Source: SIG350 sp964520895 (lineage in GTDB: Bacteria > Bacillota > Clostridia > TANB77 > SIG350). From it: 64,000 nt of DNA. Positions 1 to 8,330 of the stretch are shown one piece after another. Under the pieces are notes generated by a model. The model was not told the DNA's origin and did not search any database. It saw nothing but the letters and a program-made list of their open reading frames with translations. The stretch covers positions 1-64,000 of the forward strand of contig CAZFOR010000001.1 of the NCBI GenBank assembly GCA_964520895.1, given 5' to 3'. Numbering within the stretch: position 1 is the first letter of the stretch; every line of letters starts with the position of its first letter. Position numbers and translations under genes: made by a program.

Positions 1-117
1 TATTTTTAATATTTTTGCGTATGAAAAAGCTAGAGTTATACTATCTCTAGTACCCGCCCCCCATGGCATTTTTGCTATTTGATTATTATTACATGAGTTT
101 GCTTTTGCTTTTTTCAT
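1..117 (-). CDS. Start of an unrecognised protein, cut by the window edge
   Basis: An ATG at 117 is preceded by a good ribosome-binding site (AAGGAG, about six bases upstream) and opens a frame that runs without a stop off the left edge, giving the first 39 residues. The peptide starts MKKAKANSCNNN and later has PWGAGTRDS followed by a more hydrophobic stretch. I do not recognise the family. It lies downstream of bofA on the same strand, 147 bases away. It is probably a real gene because of the site and the open frame; the function is unknown. Confidence 0.5.
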   Translation of the reverse strand, partial: MKKAKANSCNNNQIAKMPWGAGTRDSITLAFSYAKILKI

Positions 118-263
118 TTTTTGCTCCTTATTTTGTTTTTATATCTTTATATTATTATATTTATCTTTTTTTGTCAATATTTTTTTGTTATTCTATTTTC
201 TATGATTAATTTATGATAATGTCTTAATGAATAATTTTTATAAGAATATATTAAACTTTTTTG

Positions 264-521
264 TTATAATATAAATCTTTGTACTATTAATAATATTATT
301 ACACCTGGTATACCTGTTATACCTACAAATATAGTAGTAAATAGATTTAGTCCAATATGTAGTCCAATTGCACCACCAAAATAGTTAACTAAAAATATTA
401 TTATTCCACCTAATATTGAATTAATAACAAGTTTAATAATTATTTTAAATGGTATTGAAACTAATTTTAAAACTAAAAATAATACTACAACTGTAATAAT
501 ATATGGTAACAATGCTGTCAT
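264..521 (-). CDS. bofA: Pro-sigma-K processing inhibitor BofA family protein
   Basis: An 85-residue, almost wholly hydrophobic protein with about three membrane segments. The family-typical asparagine-glycine region (INSILGG) is in the middle and a C-terminal GITGIPGVIILL stretch follows. In Bacillus, BofA holds the SpoIVFB protease inactive in the outer forespore membrane until sigma-K is needed. The length matches the family. A strong site (AGGAGGG) precedes the ATG. It follows the DUF2508 gene by 50 bases, an order common in Clostridia, where recR usually stands just upstream; recR is absent here. It indicates a spore former. Confidence 0.85.
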   Translation of the reverse strand: MTALLPYIITVVVLFLVLKLVSIPFKIIIKLVINSILGGIIIFLVNYFGGAIGLHIGLNLFTTIFVGITGIPGVIILLIVQRFIL

Positions 522-571
522 AACTTATCCCTCCTTTTATTATAAGTATATTAGGATAAGTTATAATTTAT

Positions 572-787
572 TTATGAATTTTGATTTACCATATTACTAC
601 CTTTTAATTGTTTTAAAAGATTATCAAATTTAGACTGATATGCTTTAATTTGATAAATGTAGTAATCTATTGCTTCATTAGAAGTAGCAAATTGATAATT
701 CTTTTGTGCTATTTCTAACTCATCTTGTACAATTTTAAAATTCTCCATTAAATTATTATTATCATTAATATACTCATTTTCAAGCAT
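572..787 (-). CDS. DUF2508 family protein (YaaL-like)
   Basis: A 71-residue, acidic, probably helical protein with the DUF2508 pattern: an aromatic Asn/Tyr-Phe-Ala-Thr segment, then AIDYYIYQIKAYQSKFDNLL. The family is the B. subtilis YaaL group, encoded between recR and bofA; its function is not known. The start is supported by AGAGGTGAT eight bases upstream. It is probably co-transcribed with bofA. Confidence 0.75.
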   Translation of the reverse strand: MLENEYINDNNNLMENFKIVQDELEIAQKNYQFATSNEAIDYYIYQIKAYQSKFDNLLKQLKGSNMVNQNS

Positions 788-854
788 AAAATATCACCTC
801 TAATTAATATTATAGTCAGATAATTCCATTTTATGCTTATTTTTCTATATTTAA

Positions 855-1421
855 TTATTTATTTTTTTCAACTGAAAATCCAAATTTACCTAAATTTTCT
901 CCAAGCTCATAATACTGTCCATGTGAATATGCAACTAGATTACATTTTTCTAAATCAAATTTTCCATTTTCGTCTAAATACTTTTCATCAACATTAACTG
1001 CTACAATTTCAGCCATAAACATATCATGTGAACCTAATTCAATTATTTCTTTTACTTTGCATTCAATATTTACCGGTGATTCATCAATTAAGGGTGTATT
1101 TAGCGTCTCAGATAACTTCGGTGTCAAATGTAGTGTAGTAAATTTATTTTCGTTTTTTCCTGACCTTACGCCACAATAATCAAGTGCCCTAACTAAATCT
1201 TTTGATACTAAGTTTATAACAAATGTACCTGTTTGTTTAATAATATCATATGAATATCTTTCTTTTCTCATGGAAATATATGTCATTGCAGGATCTGTAT
1301 TTAATATCCCAGTCCATGCAATTGTTATAATATTAGGATTTTCTATATCTCCACAGCTAACCATAACAGCAGGCACAGGATATAGCATTGTTCCACTTTT
1401 CCATACTAATTTTTTACCCAC
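855..1421 (-). CDS. Flavin reductase family protein (FMN-binding split barrel)
   Basis: A 188-residue protein with the flavin-reductase-like split-barrel pattern: an N-terminal PVPAVMVSCGD segment, then NIITIAWTGILNTDPAMTYISM and a later FVINL strand. Members bind FMN and often reduce or carry flavin for partner enzymes; some serve as flavoredoxins in anaerobes. The length is typical. Nothing nearby identifies a partner, so the substrate is open. Confidence 0.8.
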   Translation of the reverse strand: MGKKLVWKSGTMLYPVPAVMVSCGDIENPNIITIAWTGILNTDPAMTYISMRKERYSYDIIKQTGTFVINLVSKDLVRALDYCGVRSGKNENKFTTLHLTPKLSETLNTPLIDESPVNIECKVKEIIELGSHDMFMAEIVAVNVDEKYLDENGKFDLEKCNLVAYSHGQYYELGENLGKFGFSVEKNK

Positions 1422-1469
1422 AAACTCACTCCTTTCTTTTTTAACATTATATCATTATTATATATTTAT

Positions 1470-2327
1470 TTACAATAATCTACCACATCTTTCACCAATT
1501 ATTTCATATATTACAAACTCATTTTTTTCATATTTCCATTTGACTTCAATTACATCTATTATATCTGTTTTATCAATTCCAATTAAATTTTGAATAGTTT
1601 TTATTCCATATACTCCATCTTGTAATTCTATTTGCTCTAACATATTAGCTTTTTTGCTTTTTATACTAATATTATCCTTAATTAATTTATCATTTTCATC
1701 ATATATTTTATTTCTAATATAATATTGTTTTTTATCTGATATATCTGCAACAAATGTTTTATTAAAATTATTCACAGTAATTTGTGCTTGGTAACTATCC
1801 AAGTATTGACCAGTTATATCAATATTTTTAGAATTATCTAATGCAAATATTTGTGTAAATGTATTTTTTTCATATTTAAAAATAGCTACATTAATAGCAT
1901 TTTCCCTTCTGCCTAAATTACTAAATATTGCTATATCTAATGTGCCATCATTTGTTACATCAAATATGCCAATATGTGATTGATACCCTTGCACACCTAT
2001 AACCTCACATATATTATATTTCCCATTATTTCCGTTTCTTACTACTAAATTCATATTCTTTGCAAAAGTATCTGATTGTTTTTCTTTTTCCCCTACCAAA
2101 ATTATATCATCTTTACAGTTATCATTATCTAAATCAATTAATGAATAATCTAGTATGTATTTATCTTTTAATTCATCAACTAATGTAAATTTTTCACCTA
2201 ACACTATTTGTAATATTTCTACTTTTTGTGGTACTTCTGTTTTATTATATATCCACTTATACCATATAAATAATGTTAATAGAATTACAATTATAATACA
2301 TAAAATTATTATTATATTTTTTTTCAC
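1470..2327 (-). CDS. Membrane-anchored protein with VCBS/FG-GAP-like repeats
   Basis: A 285-residue protein with one N-terminal membrane segment (about residues 4-24) and an extracytoplasmic body. Two stretches, DLDNDNCKDDI and DVTNDGTLDIAI, have the Asp/Asn-rich pattern of VCBS/FG-GAP repeats, which form calcium-binding propeller blades. I do not recognise a named family. A cell-surface role is inferred from the anchor only. It stands alone between the RNHCP gene and the flavin reductase gene. Confidence 0.55.
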   Translation of the reverse strand: MKKNIIIILCIIIVILLTLFIWYKWIYNKTEVPQKVEILQIVLGEKFTLVDELKDKYILDYSLIDLDNDNCKDDIILVGEKEKQSDTFAKNMNLVVRNGNNGKYNICEVIGVQGYQSHIGIFDVTNDGTLDIAIFSNLGRRENAINVAIFKYEKNTFTQIFALDNSKNIDITGQYLDSYQAQITVNNFNKTFVADISDKKQYYIRNKIYDENDKLIKDNISIKSKKANMLEQIELQDGVYGIKTIQNLIGIDKTDIIDVIEVKWKYEKNEFVIYEIIGERCGRLL

Positions 2328-2345
2328 AAAAAAACCTCCATCAAA

Positions 2346-2369
2346 AATAATATCTATTTAATATTATTT
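2346..2369 (-). terminator. Probable terminator after the RNHCP gene
   Basis: An inverted repeat with arms AAATAATAT and ATATTATTT and a short loop, followed on the minus strand by a run of five T. It lies 30 bases after the RNHCP gene stop. The stem contains only A and T, so it is weak. Confidence 0.4.
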
Positions 2370-2398
2370 AAAATGAAGATTTTTAGAACTTGTTTTTA

Positions 2399-2716
2399 CT
2401 ATATATTTTTATTTCTCATAATCTGATATATTTTTTCCATATTATCATCATTGGCTGCTTTATTTTTTCTAATAGCACCACATTTATCACATTTATATAT
2501 TATAACATAACCTTTTTTAGAGTTTAGTTCAATATCTATTGGTTGTAATAATCCATGGCACTGTTCATCTCTATCACCTGGATTTTTATCTACATGTTTT
2601 GAGCATAAACAAATATTGCAATGATCTCTACATGTATACCCTAATTTCTCTACTTTATTCCCACAACTTTCACAAATAAACTGTTCATCTATTTTGGTAA
2701 ATCTTGATTTTTCCAT
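2399..2716 (-). CDS. RNHCP domain protein
   Basis: A 105-residue zinc-ribbon-like protein. It matches the RNHCP family: an ICESCGNKV pair of cysteines, the name motif in the form RDHC followed by NICLCSKHVD, then PGDRDEQCHGLLQPI, and a last KCDKCG pair. The family has no assigned function; the cysteine pairs suggest zinc binding. Aspartate replaces the usual asparagine of the name motif. The start lies 6 bases after the nucleoside kinase gene, so the two are probably co-transcribed. Confidence 0.8.
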   Translation of the reverse strand: MEKSRFTKIDEQFICESCGNKVEKLGYTCRDHCNICLCSKHVDKNPGDRDEQCHGLLQPIDIELNSKKGYVIIYKCDKCGAIRKNKAANDDNMEKIYQIMRNKNI

Positions 2717-2722
2717 AATTAC

Positions 2723-4366
2723 CTACCTATAAAAACATCCTTCTCCTGTAAATTCTCTAAGTATTGAATTTATAGGGATATCTTTTGTTTCAATTGGTAA
2801 AAAGAATGATATTAATTCATATAATCTTTTTACATCTGAATAATATTCTGATTCTTCATTAATAGTTAAAAGTAGTGGTTCCATAAAAGTTCTAAAAACT
2901 GCAAATTCATATGGCAAAGAAGAATTAAACATAACATCTGCACTTTCTTGATATGGGAATATATATTTATCTTCACCATTTCTAACTGATTTCCACATTG
3001 TAATTGTCTTGCTAATTGGATATGATCTAAACTTATTATCTCTGATAATTCTTCTCATTAGCCTTGTGTCTGTTGTAGATATTCTGTTATATCTATCAAT
3101 ATTTAAAACAGTTAATGCACTAATAAATATCTTAAATTTATTTTCCATTGGTATTTGTTTTGTAAGCTCATCATTTAAACAATGTATACCTTCTATTACT
3201 AATACATCGTCTTCATTCATTTTTACATAATTGTCGTTATATTCTTTACTACCTGTTGTAAAATTAAATTTTGGCATATTTACTTCTTCACCATTTAAAA
3301 GTTTTGTTAAATGGTCATTAAATAAATCTAAATCAATTGCTTGTAAACGCTCAAAGTCATAATCACCATTTTCATCTCTTGGTGTTTGCTCTCTTTCTAC
3401 AAAATAATTATCAACAGATATAGTTATTGGGTTAATATTATTTACTCTAAGTTGTACACCTAATCTTTGTGCAAATGTTGTTTTACCTGATGATGATGGT
3501 CCTGCAATTAATATAATTTTCTTTTTTTCATCTTTTTTAATCATATCAGCTATACCTGCAATTTTCTTTTCATGCATTGCTTCACTTATTCTAATTACTT
3601 CTTCTATTTTTCCTTGTTTTATTGCATTATTTAAATCTGAAATGTTTCTAATTTTCATAGTATTATAAAACTGTTCATATTCTTTTAATGTATTAGATAA
3701 TTTTTTATTCATATTTGAGGCTTTAATTATACTTGTATCATTTCTATCTGGATACATTAAAATAATTCCATTATCATGTTTTCTCAAGTCGAAATTGGAA
3801 ATGTATCTTGTAGATATAGGCATCTTGCCATAAAAATATCCATATGTTTCTTCAATATAATATATCCATAAATACGAATCTAAACTTGTATTTAATAAAT
3901 CAAGTTTTTCTAGTTGCCCTGAATCTCTATACATTTTCTTAACTTCATTTCTAGCTAGCACTTTTCTCTCTATTGGTAAATCTTCCTCTATTATTTCTTT
4001 CATTCTATTTCTTACTGCCACTACTACTTCATCAATAACATCTAAATCTTCTACTTCACAATATAGTGCTTCACCTAAAGAATAATTAACTTTAACTTTT
4101 GCATTTGGATATAAATCTTCAAATGCTTTTACCATAATAAGTGTTAATCCTCTTACATATATTCTCATACCTTCACTACTTTGTGTATTAATATATTTAA
4201 TATCTGAGTCATCATTTATTCTATAGTTTAATGTTTTTATCTCATTATTTACCTTACATGCTATTATTTTGTCAATATCACCTTGTTCATATTTCTTTAT
4301 TAAATCGATTACACTGCAGTCTTCTTCTACACCAATCTCCATACCTGCCAGATTAACTTTATACAT
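2723..4366 (-). CDS. TGS / uridine-kinase-like nucleoside kinase
   Basis: A 547-residue protein. Residues 1-60 look like a TGS domain. A region resembling the threonyl-tRNA-synthetase second additional domain follows (about 65-210), and a phosphoribulokinase/uridine kinase domain begins at the Walker A motif GPSSSGKTT (289-297). This order is typical of a Clostridia/Bacteroidetes nucleoside kinase family annotated as uridine kinase-like. It probably phosphorylates a nucleoside using ATP; the substrate is not shown by the sequence. The length is full, and it heads a small operon with the RNHCP gene. Confidence 0.8.
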   Translation of the reverse strand: MYKVNLAGMEIGVEEDCSVIDLIKKYEQGDIDKIIACKVNNEIKTLNYRINDDSDIKYINTQSSEGMRIYVRGLTLIMVKAFEDLYPNAKVKVNYSLGEALYCEVEDLDVIDEVVVAVRNRMKEIIEEDLPIERKVLARNEVKKMYRDSGQLEKLDLLNTSLDSYLWIYYIEETYGYFYGKMPISTRYISNFDLRKHDNGIILMYPDRNDTSIIKASNMNKKLSNTLKEYEQFYNTMKIRNISDLNNAIKQGKIEEVIRISEAMHEKKIAGIADMIKKDEKKKIILIAGPSSSGKTTFAQRLGVQLRVNNINPITISVDNYFVEREQTPRDENGDYDFERLQAIDLDLFNDHLTKLLNGEEVNMPKFNFTTGSKEYNDNYVKMNEDDVLVIEGIHCLNDELTKQIPMENKFKIFISALTVLNIDRYNRISTTDTRLMRRIIRDNKFRSYPISKTITMWKSVRNGEDKYIFPYQESADVMFNSSLPYEFAVFRTFMEPLLLTINEESEYYSDVKRLYELISFFLPIETKDIPINSILREFTGEGCFYR

Positions 4367-4386
4367 TAAAATTCCTCCTTTGTAAA

Positions 4387-5091
4387 TTAATTATATATTT
4401 TCTTTATATCATTTTCATCAAGATATTTCCATTTGCCAAGTGATAGATATCCCATCTCAAGTCCACCTATTGCTATTCTTTTAAGATATTTAACTTTATG
4501 TTCAATTAATTCTATCATTTTCCTTACTTGTCTATTTCTACCCTCTGATATAGTTATATATAGTTTTATACCTTCATCTGTTTTTTCTTTTATCTCAACT
4601 TTTGCACCTTTTGTGATATATCCATCTATATCCATAGGATTTTGCAATATCTCCAATTCTTGATCTGTCACAATACCATCAACATATACTTCATATGTCT
4701 TAGACACATCATGTTTTGGATGTGTTAATTCATATACAAAATCTCCATCATTAGTAAGAAGTAACATACCTGATGTATACATATCTAACCTTCCAACTGG
4801 TACTACTCTTTGTTTAACTTTTACCAAATCTTTAACAGTTTTTCTATCCTGTTCATCAGATAATGTTGTAACATAACCAAGTGGTTTGTTTAGCATTATA
4901 TATACCTTTTCTTCTTCTTTTTTTACAATCTTATTATTGTATTTTACAATATCATCTTCATTTACTTTGCATCCAAGTTCTGTAATAACAATATCATTTA
5001 CTTTAACTTTTCCGTCTAATATATATTGTTCACACTTTCTTCTTGATCCAACACCACACTCTGCCAAAAACTTTTGTAATCTTTCTTCCAT
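4387..5091 (-). CDS. 16S/23S rRNA pseudouridine synthase, RsuA/RluB family
   Basis: A 234-residue protein with an N-terminal S4 RNA-binding domain (about 1-60) and a catalytic domain carrying the motif GRLDMYTSG with the catalytic aspartate at residue 103. It makes pseudouridine in ribosomal RNA. RsuA (16S) and RluB (23S) are hard to separate by eye; in Firmicutes the B type is usual. It lies 20 bases upstream of the nucleoside kinase gene and is probably in the same transcript. Confidence 0.88.
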   Translation of the reverse strand: MEERLQKFLAECGVGSRRKCEQYILDGKVKVNDIVITELGCKVNEDDIVKYNNKIVKKEEEKVYIMLNKPLGYVTTLSDEQDRKTVKDLVKVKQRVVPVGRLDMYTSGMLLLTNDGDFVYELTHPKHDVSKTYEVYVDGIVTDQELEILQNPMDIDGYITKGAKVEIKEKTDEGIKLYITISEGRNRQVRKMIELIEHKVKYLKRIAIGGLEMGYLSLGKWKYLDENDIKKIYN

Positions 5092-5154
5092 TATTCCCTC
5101 ACAATCTTTAATTTATTAATTCAAATATAGTATATCAATTAATAGTATAAAAAA

Positions 5155-5193
5155 CAATAAAATTCTAAACATTTATAGTTTAAAATTTTATTG
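5155..5193 (-). terminator. Terminator of the Panacea-domain gene
   Basis: Arms CAATAAAATTCTAAAC and GTTTAAAATTTTATTG with a seven-base loop, followed on the minus strand by six T. It lies directly after the stop codon of the gene ending at 5198. Confidence 0.7.
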
Positions 5194-5197
5194 CTAA

Positions 5198-6181
5198 CTA
5201 TACTACCATATCAAACATTTTTTTACTATAGTTTTTTATATCCTCTGGTTTAGATATATTATATTCTTTTTTTACAATTTCAAAATACTTGTTAATTAAA
5301 CATTTATCAATTATTTTTTCAGAATTTTTATCAGTTGCTAAACCTTTTCTAGCTATTTTCCAAGGCTGTTCTAAATGTGTAAATTGTTCTAATATTTTAC
5401 CACTATAACAACAAAAATATTTTATAACATTATCAATTATTTCTTTTTCAAAATCATCAAAGTTTTCTTCATTAATATATTTATATTGATTAATTTTTTC
5501 ATATTTATATTCTTTGTATTTATCATATATTTCTCTATATACAGGTCCATGAACCCATGCCTGACAGTCTTCTTTAAATAAATAATTATGTGTAAATGAA
5601 TAATAAAATCCCTGAATATAGTATAAAGCTTTTTGTAATGAAAGTGGAGTAATATCTTCACATTTACATATTAAGTAATTTGTAATTAAATCTATTTTAT
5701 TACTTCCTAATATTTCTTCTACTGCTTTTTTACTTTTATTATATGTTAATTCTGATTTTAATTTATCTTTATTATTATTTAGTATTTCCAAATAATATAT
5801 TGGTTCATTATATATTTTTTTTAATATATCAGAATATTGTTTTGTTGGCATATCACCATTACAATACCTCGTAAAAGTCATTTCTCCCCAATTTAATAAT
5901 ATCGATAATGGTCGTTTTCCAATATTATATTTATGTGGTATCTCTAATATTTCTCTAATAGAAATTAAATCATTTTCTTTTCTATATTGATAATTAAAAT
6001 TATCCAAATTATACTCTTCTATTTCTTTAACATATACTTCATTATTACATTTATTGCAAATAGCTTGTTTATATTTAACTGTATATTCTTTTTCTTTTAT
6101 TAATATATTCTTATTTGTGTCTATAACACTATATTCAACATCTTTCCTACATTCACAGCAAAATACTTTTTTATTACTCAT
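5198..6181 (-). CDS. Zinc-finger, HTH and Panacea (SocA-like) domain protein
   Basis: A 327-residue protein. Cysteines at 8, 9, 11, 42 and 45 form an N-terminal zinc-finger-like region. A helix-turn-helix of the MqsA/XRE type follows (about 75-130, with LLNWGEMTFTRYCNG). The C-terminal Panacea/SocA domain has LQKALYYIQGFYYSF and AWVHGPVYREIYDKY. Panacea domains act as antitoxins in several two-gene systems, but no obvious toxin gene is adjacent. The ATG at 6181 is preferred over one five codons earlier, because the ribosome-binding site GGAGGG lies between the two. A promoter, a short upstream frame and a terminator frame the gene, so it is a one-gene unit. Confidence 0.75.
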   Translation of the reverse strand: MSNKKVFCCECRKDVEYSVIDTNKNILIKEKEYTVKYKQAICNKCNNEVYVKEIEEYNLDNFNYQYRKENDLISIREILEIPHKYNIGKRPLSILLNWGEMTFTRYCNGDMPTKQYSDILKKIYNEPIYYLEILNNNKDKLKSELTYNKSKKAVEEILGSNKIDLITNYLICKCEDITPLSLQKALYYIQGFYYSFTHNYLFKEDCQAWVHGPVYREIYDKYKEYKYEKINQYKYINEENFDDFEKEIIDNVIKYFCCYSGKILEQFTHLEQPWKIARKGLATDKNSEKIIDKCLINKYFEIVKKEYNISKPEDIKNYSKKMFDMVV

Positions 6182-6224
6182 AAACCCTCCTTTCATTTAT
6201 CTAAACAAATATTTTATAGGTTTG

Positions 6225-6254
6225 TTATTCTTGTGAATTGTAAAATTGATTCAT
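6225..6254 (-). CDS. Possible nine-residue upstream peptide
   Basis: Between the promoter and the Panacea-domain gene, GGAGG lies six bases before an ATG that opens the frame MNQFYNSQE and then stops. Good spacing suggests translation. It could be a leader peptide that influences the gene downstream, or a chance frame. Confidence 0.3.
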   Translation of the reverse strand: MNQFYNSQE

Positions 6255-6273
6255 TGATGTCCTCCATATAAAC

Positions 6274-6302
6274 ATTATAGTCAACAAAAATATAAAAGTC
6301 AA
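6274..6302 (-). promoter_or_regulatory. Sigma-A promoter for the Panacea-domain gene
   Basis: On the minus strand, TTGACT (6297-6302) and TATAAT (6274-6279) are separated by 17 bases, close to the vegetative consensus. The untranslated leader before 6181 is about 85 bases. Confidence 0.7.
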
Positions 6303-6303
6303 G

Positions 6304-6331
6304 AAAAAGTGTATCAATTGATACACTTTTT
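6304..6331 (-). terminator. Terminator of yebC
   Basis: A perfect 28-base palindrome with arms of AAAAAGTGTATCAA, so a strong hairpin. It ends in T-rich sequence on the minus strand and lies 21 bases after the yebC stop. It almost touches the -35 element of the next gene. Confidence 0.75.
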
Positions 6332-6352
6332 CAAAAGAAATATATTTATATT

Positions 6353-7072
6353 TTATTCTACATTTGTCCAAACTTGTGAAACATCATCATTATCTTCCAA
6401 TTGTTCAATAAAGATATCTAATTTTTCCATTTTGTTTTCATCCAAACTTGTATATGTTGTAGGTATCATTTGAACTTCTGCCTCTAAAAATTCATATCCT
6501 TCCTTTTCTAGCCCTTCTCTAACTTTTGAGAAATCTGATGGTGCTGTTACTACTTCAAAATACTCTTCTTCCACATTAAAATCTTCTGCACCTAAATCAA
6601 GTGATAATAGCATCAACTCGTCTTCTGATATATTGTCTTTTTTTTCTATAACAATAACACCTTTTTTATTAAACATATATCCAACACAACCTGTTGTTCC
6701 TAAGTTTCCACCAAATTTATCAAATAGATGTCTAACATCTGCTGCTGTTCTATTTTTATTATCTGTTGTAGCTTCTACAATAACTGCTACACCACCTGGT
6801 CCATAACCTTCATATGTAATTTCTTCATAATTAGAACTACTACCTTCACCAGATGCTTTTTTTATACTTCTTTCTATTGTATCATTAGGCATATTGTTTG
6901 CTTTACATTTAGCAATAACATCTTTTAATTTACTATTTCCATTTGGATCAGCTCCACCTGTTTTAACAGCTATTAACAACTCTCTTCCTAATTTTGTAAA
7001 TATTTTACCTCTCGCAGCATCTGCCTTTCCTTTTTTTGCTGCAATATTGTGCCATTTGCTATGTCCTGACAT
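6353..7072 (-). CDS. yebC: YebC/PmpR family protein
   Basis: A 239-residue protein of standard length beginning [16 protein letters not shown], the family signature. It also has [25 protein letters not shown] and the N(K/R)NRTAADVRH segment. Family members bind DNA as transcriptional regulators or, in more recent work, help ribosomes translate proline stretches; which role applies here is not visible. The start has GGAGG upstream. It is the last gene before a strong terminator. Confidence 0.93.
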   Translation of the reverse strand: MSGHSKWHNIAAKKGKADAARGKIFTKLGRELLIAVKTGGADPNGNSKLKDVIAKCKANNMPNDTIERSIKKASGEGSSSNYEEITYEGYGPGGVAVIVEATTDNKNRTAADVRHLFDKFGGNLGTTGCVGYMFNKKGVIVIEKKDNISEDELMLLSLDLGAEDFNVEEEYFEVVTAPSDFSKVREGLEKEGYEFLEAEVQMIPTTYTSLDENKMEKLDIFIEQLEDNDDVSQVWTNVE

Positions 7073-7108
7073 AATTAACTCCTCCTTTTTATTTTATTAA
7101 AATTTATA

Positions 7109-7603
7109 TTATTTATTATTTAAAATTTCAATATATATCTTTTTATATTCATTAATTTTTTCCAATTCTATTTCACCTATTTTAAATAATATATTTCTTT
7201 CATATATTTGGTAAATTTCATCTAACTTTAGTATACTATCTTTTTTCAAATTATTCTGTCCATTTTTTTGTATTAAAATATTTGTATCATATTTTAATTT
7301 TTCTATTTTAGAAGAAAGAATCATTTCAAAATATTCTATAGGAACTGCAATATTATTTTTTTCAACAATTACAAATAAATGATTAGTACCTTTTTGCATA
7401 TTATTGTATAAATATTCATCAACAAAAACTATATCACCAACTCTATAGTTACTATATATGATTTTTTCTTCTTGTAAGAAGTAATTTGGATTACCTTTAT
7501 GTATTTCTTCTTGAGTAGGAAATTCTTCAAATGCCTCTTTTAGTGGTTTAGCTAAATTATTTTTTAATATAAAATTTAAAAACTCACTATTTTTTTCTTG
7601 CAT
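7109..7603 (-). CDS. PemK/MazF-like protein with an extra N-terminal segment
   Basis: A 164-residue protein. The middle and C-terminal part (from about residue 54) has YRVGDIVFVDEY, then HLFVIVEKNN.AVPIEYF, NLKKDSILKLDEIY and a final FKIGEI. This order recalls a PemK/MazF-type beta barrel as found in clostridial toxin-antitoxin loci. The first 50 residues are helical and may act as a built-in antitoxin-like segment. The assignment is from pattern memory and the catalytic residues are not certain. It is flanked by yebC and the HAM1-like gene, each about 35 bases away, so it sits in an ordinary operon. Confidence 0.45.
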   Translation of the reverse strand: MQEKNSEFLNFILKNNLAKPLKEAFEEFPTQEEIHKGNPNYFLQEEKIIYSNYRVGDIVFVDEYLYNNMQKGTNHLFVIVEKNNIAVPIEYFEMILSSKIEKLKYDTNILIQKNGQNNLKKDSILKLDEIYQIYERNILFKIGEIELEKINEYKKIYIEILNNK

Positions 7604-7634
7604 TAAATACCTCCTATTTAATTAATCTATTATC

Positions 7635-8213
7635 TTAATTATTGTTATTAAACAATTGCTTTATACTCTGCTGTGAATATTTTAAATAATACATATTTCT
7701 TTTTTCTTCATCCATATCAGTTAATATTAAATCACTATCAATTGGTGTAAGTACACTGCTTAACGGATATGTATTCATTTTTATATCAACACCATTTACA
7801 TTTCTCATATATTTGTATGGTATTTTGATAACTGCTTTCTTTGTATTGCCACTTTTATCCATAAAACAGTATGCTCGTAATAAATATATTACTTCACCTT
7901 CATCTAAATAATTATTATTAATAATATCATCTAAATAATCTTTTATATTAGGTATCATCTTATTTTTCATTTCAATTCCATCATCAATACCTAAAATATA
8001 TTCAAATTCATTATTGTCTATATTATCAAAAATTTCTTTTGCTTTGTTATATGCTCTGTTTTCAATATTTCCCTCTTCTTTGCTGTCTTTATCTATTCCT
8101 TTAATATCATATAGGCTAAAATATTCATACTGACCTATCTCAGATGAACTTAATATATTTTTTACTATTTTAAATTTATCTTTATTTTTAGTGGCAATCA
8201 AAATCTTTTTCAT
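7635..8213 (-). CDS. HAM1/RdgB-like non-canonical purine NTP pyrophosphatase
   Basis: A 192-residue protein starting KKILIATKNKDKFKIV, which matches the N-terminal substrate-binding motif of the HAM1/RdgB family. It has an internal ILGIDDGIEM where the family has a Ser/Asp-Asp-Ser/Gly segment. Typical members hydrolyse ITP, XTP and dITP to clean the nucleotide pool. The remainder diverges from RdgB, so substrate and activity are uncertain. Confidence 0.6.
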   Translation of the reverse strand: MKKILIATKNKDKFKIVKNILSSSEIGQYEYFSLYDIKGIDKDSKEEGNIENRAYNKAKEIFDNIDNNEFEYILGIDDGIEMKNKMIPNIKDYLDDIINNNYLDEGEVIYLLRAYCFMDKSGNTKKAVIKIPYKYMRNVNGVDIKMNTYPLSSVLTPIDSDLILTDMDEEKRNMYYLKYSQQSIKQLFNNNN

Positions 8214-8272
8214 TTTAATCTTCCTCTACTTAATTTTTCTTGTAAATTATATAATATTTTAGAATATATGTA

Positions 8273-8319
8273 AATAGGTAATGTGCCAAAAACGCATCTT
8301 TAGCACATTATATCCTATT
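8273..8319. other. Hairpin after the MFS gene
   Basis: Arms AATAGG plus TAATGTGC and GCACATTA plus CCTATT, with a three-base bulge, form a long stem 12 bases past the MFS stop. The run of six T lies on the plus strand, where no gene reads into it; the minus side has no T run. It may be a weak terminator for the MFS gene or stabilise its 3' end. Confidence 0.4.
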
Positions 8320-8330
8320 TTTTAATATTT

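Noticed and set aside
4886..5119. Plus-strand hydrophobic frames opposite rluB and other minus-strand genes
   Set aside because: They are antisense shadows: Lys/Glu-rich coding read backwards gives Phe/Ser/Ile-rich frames that look like membrane proteins.
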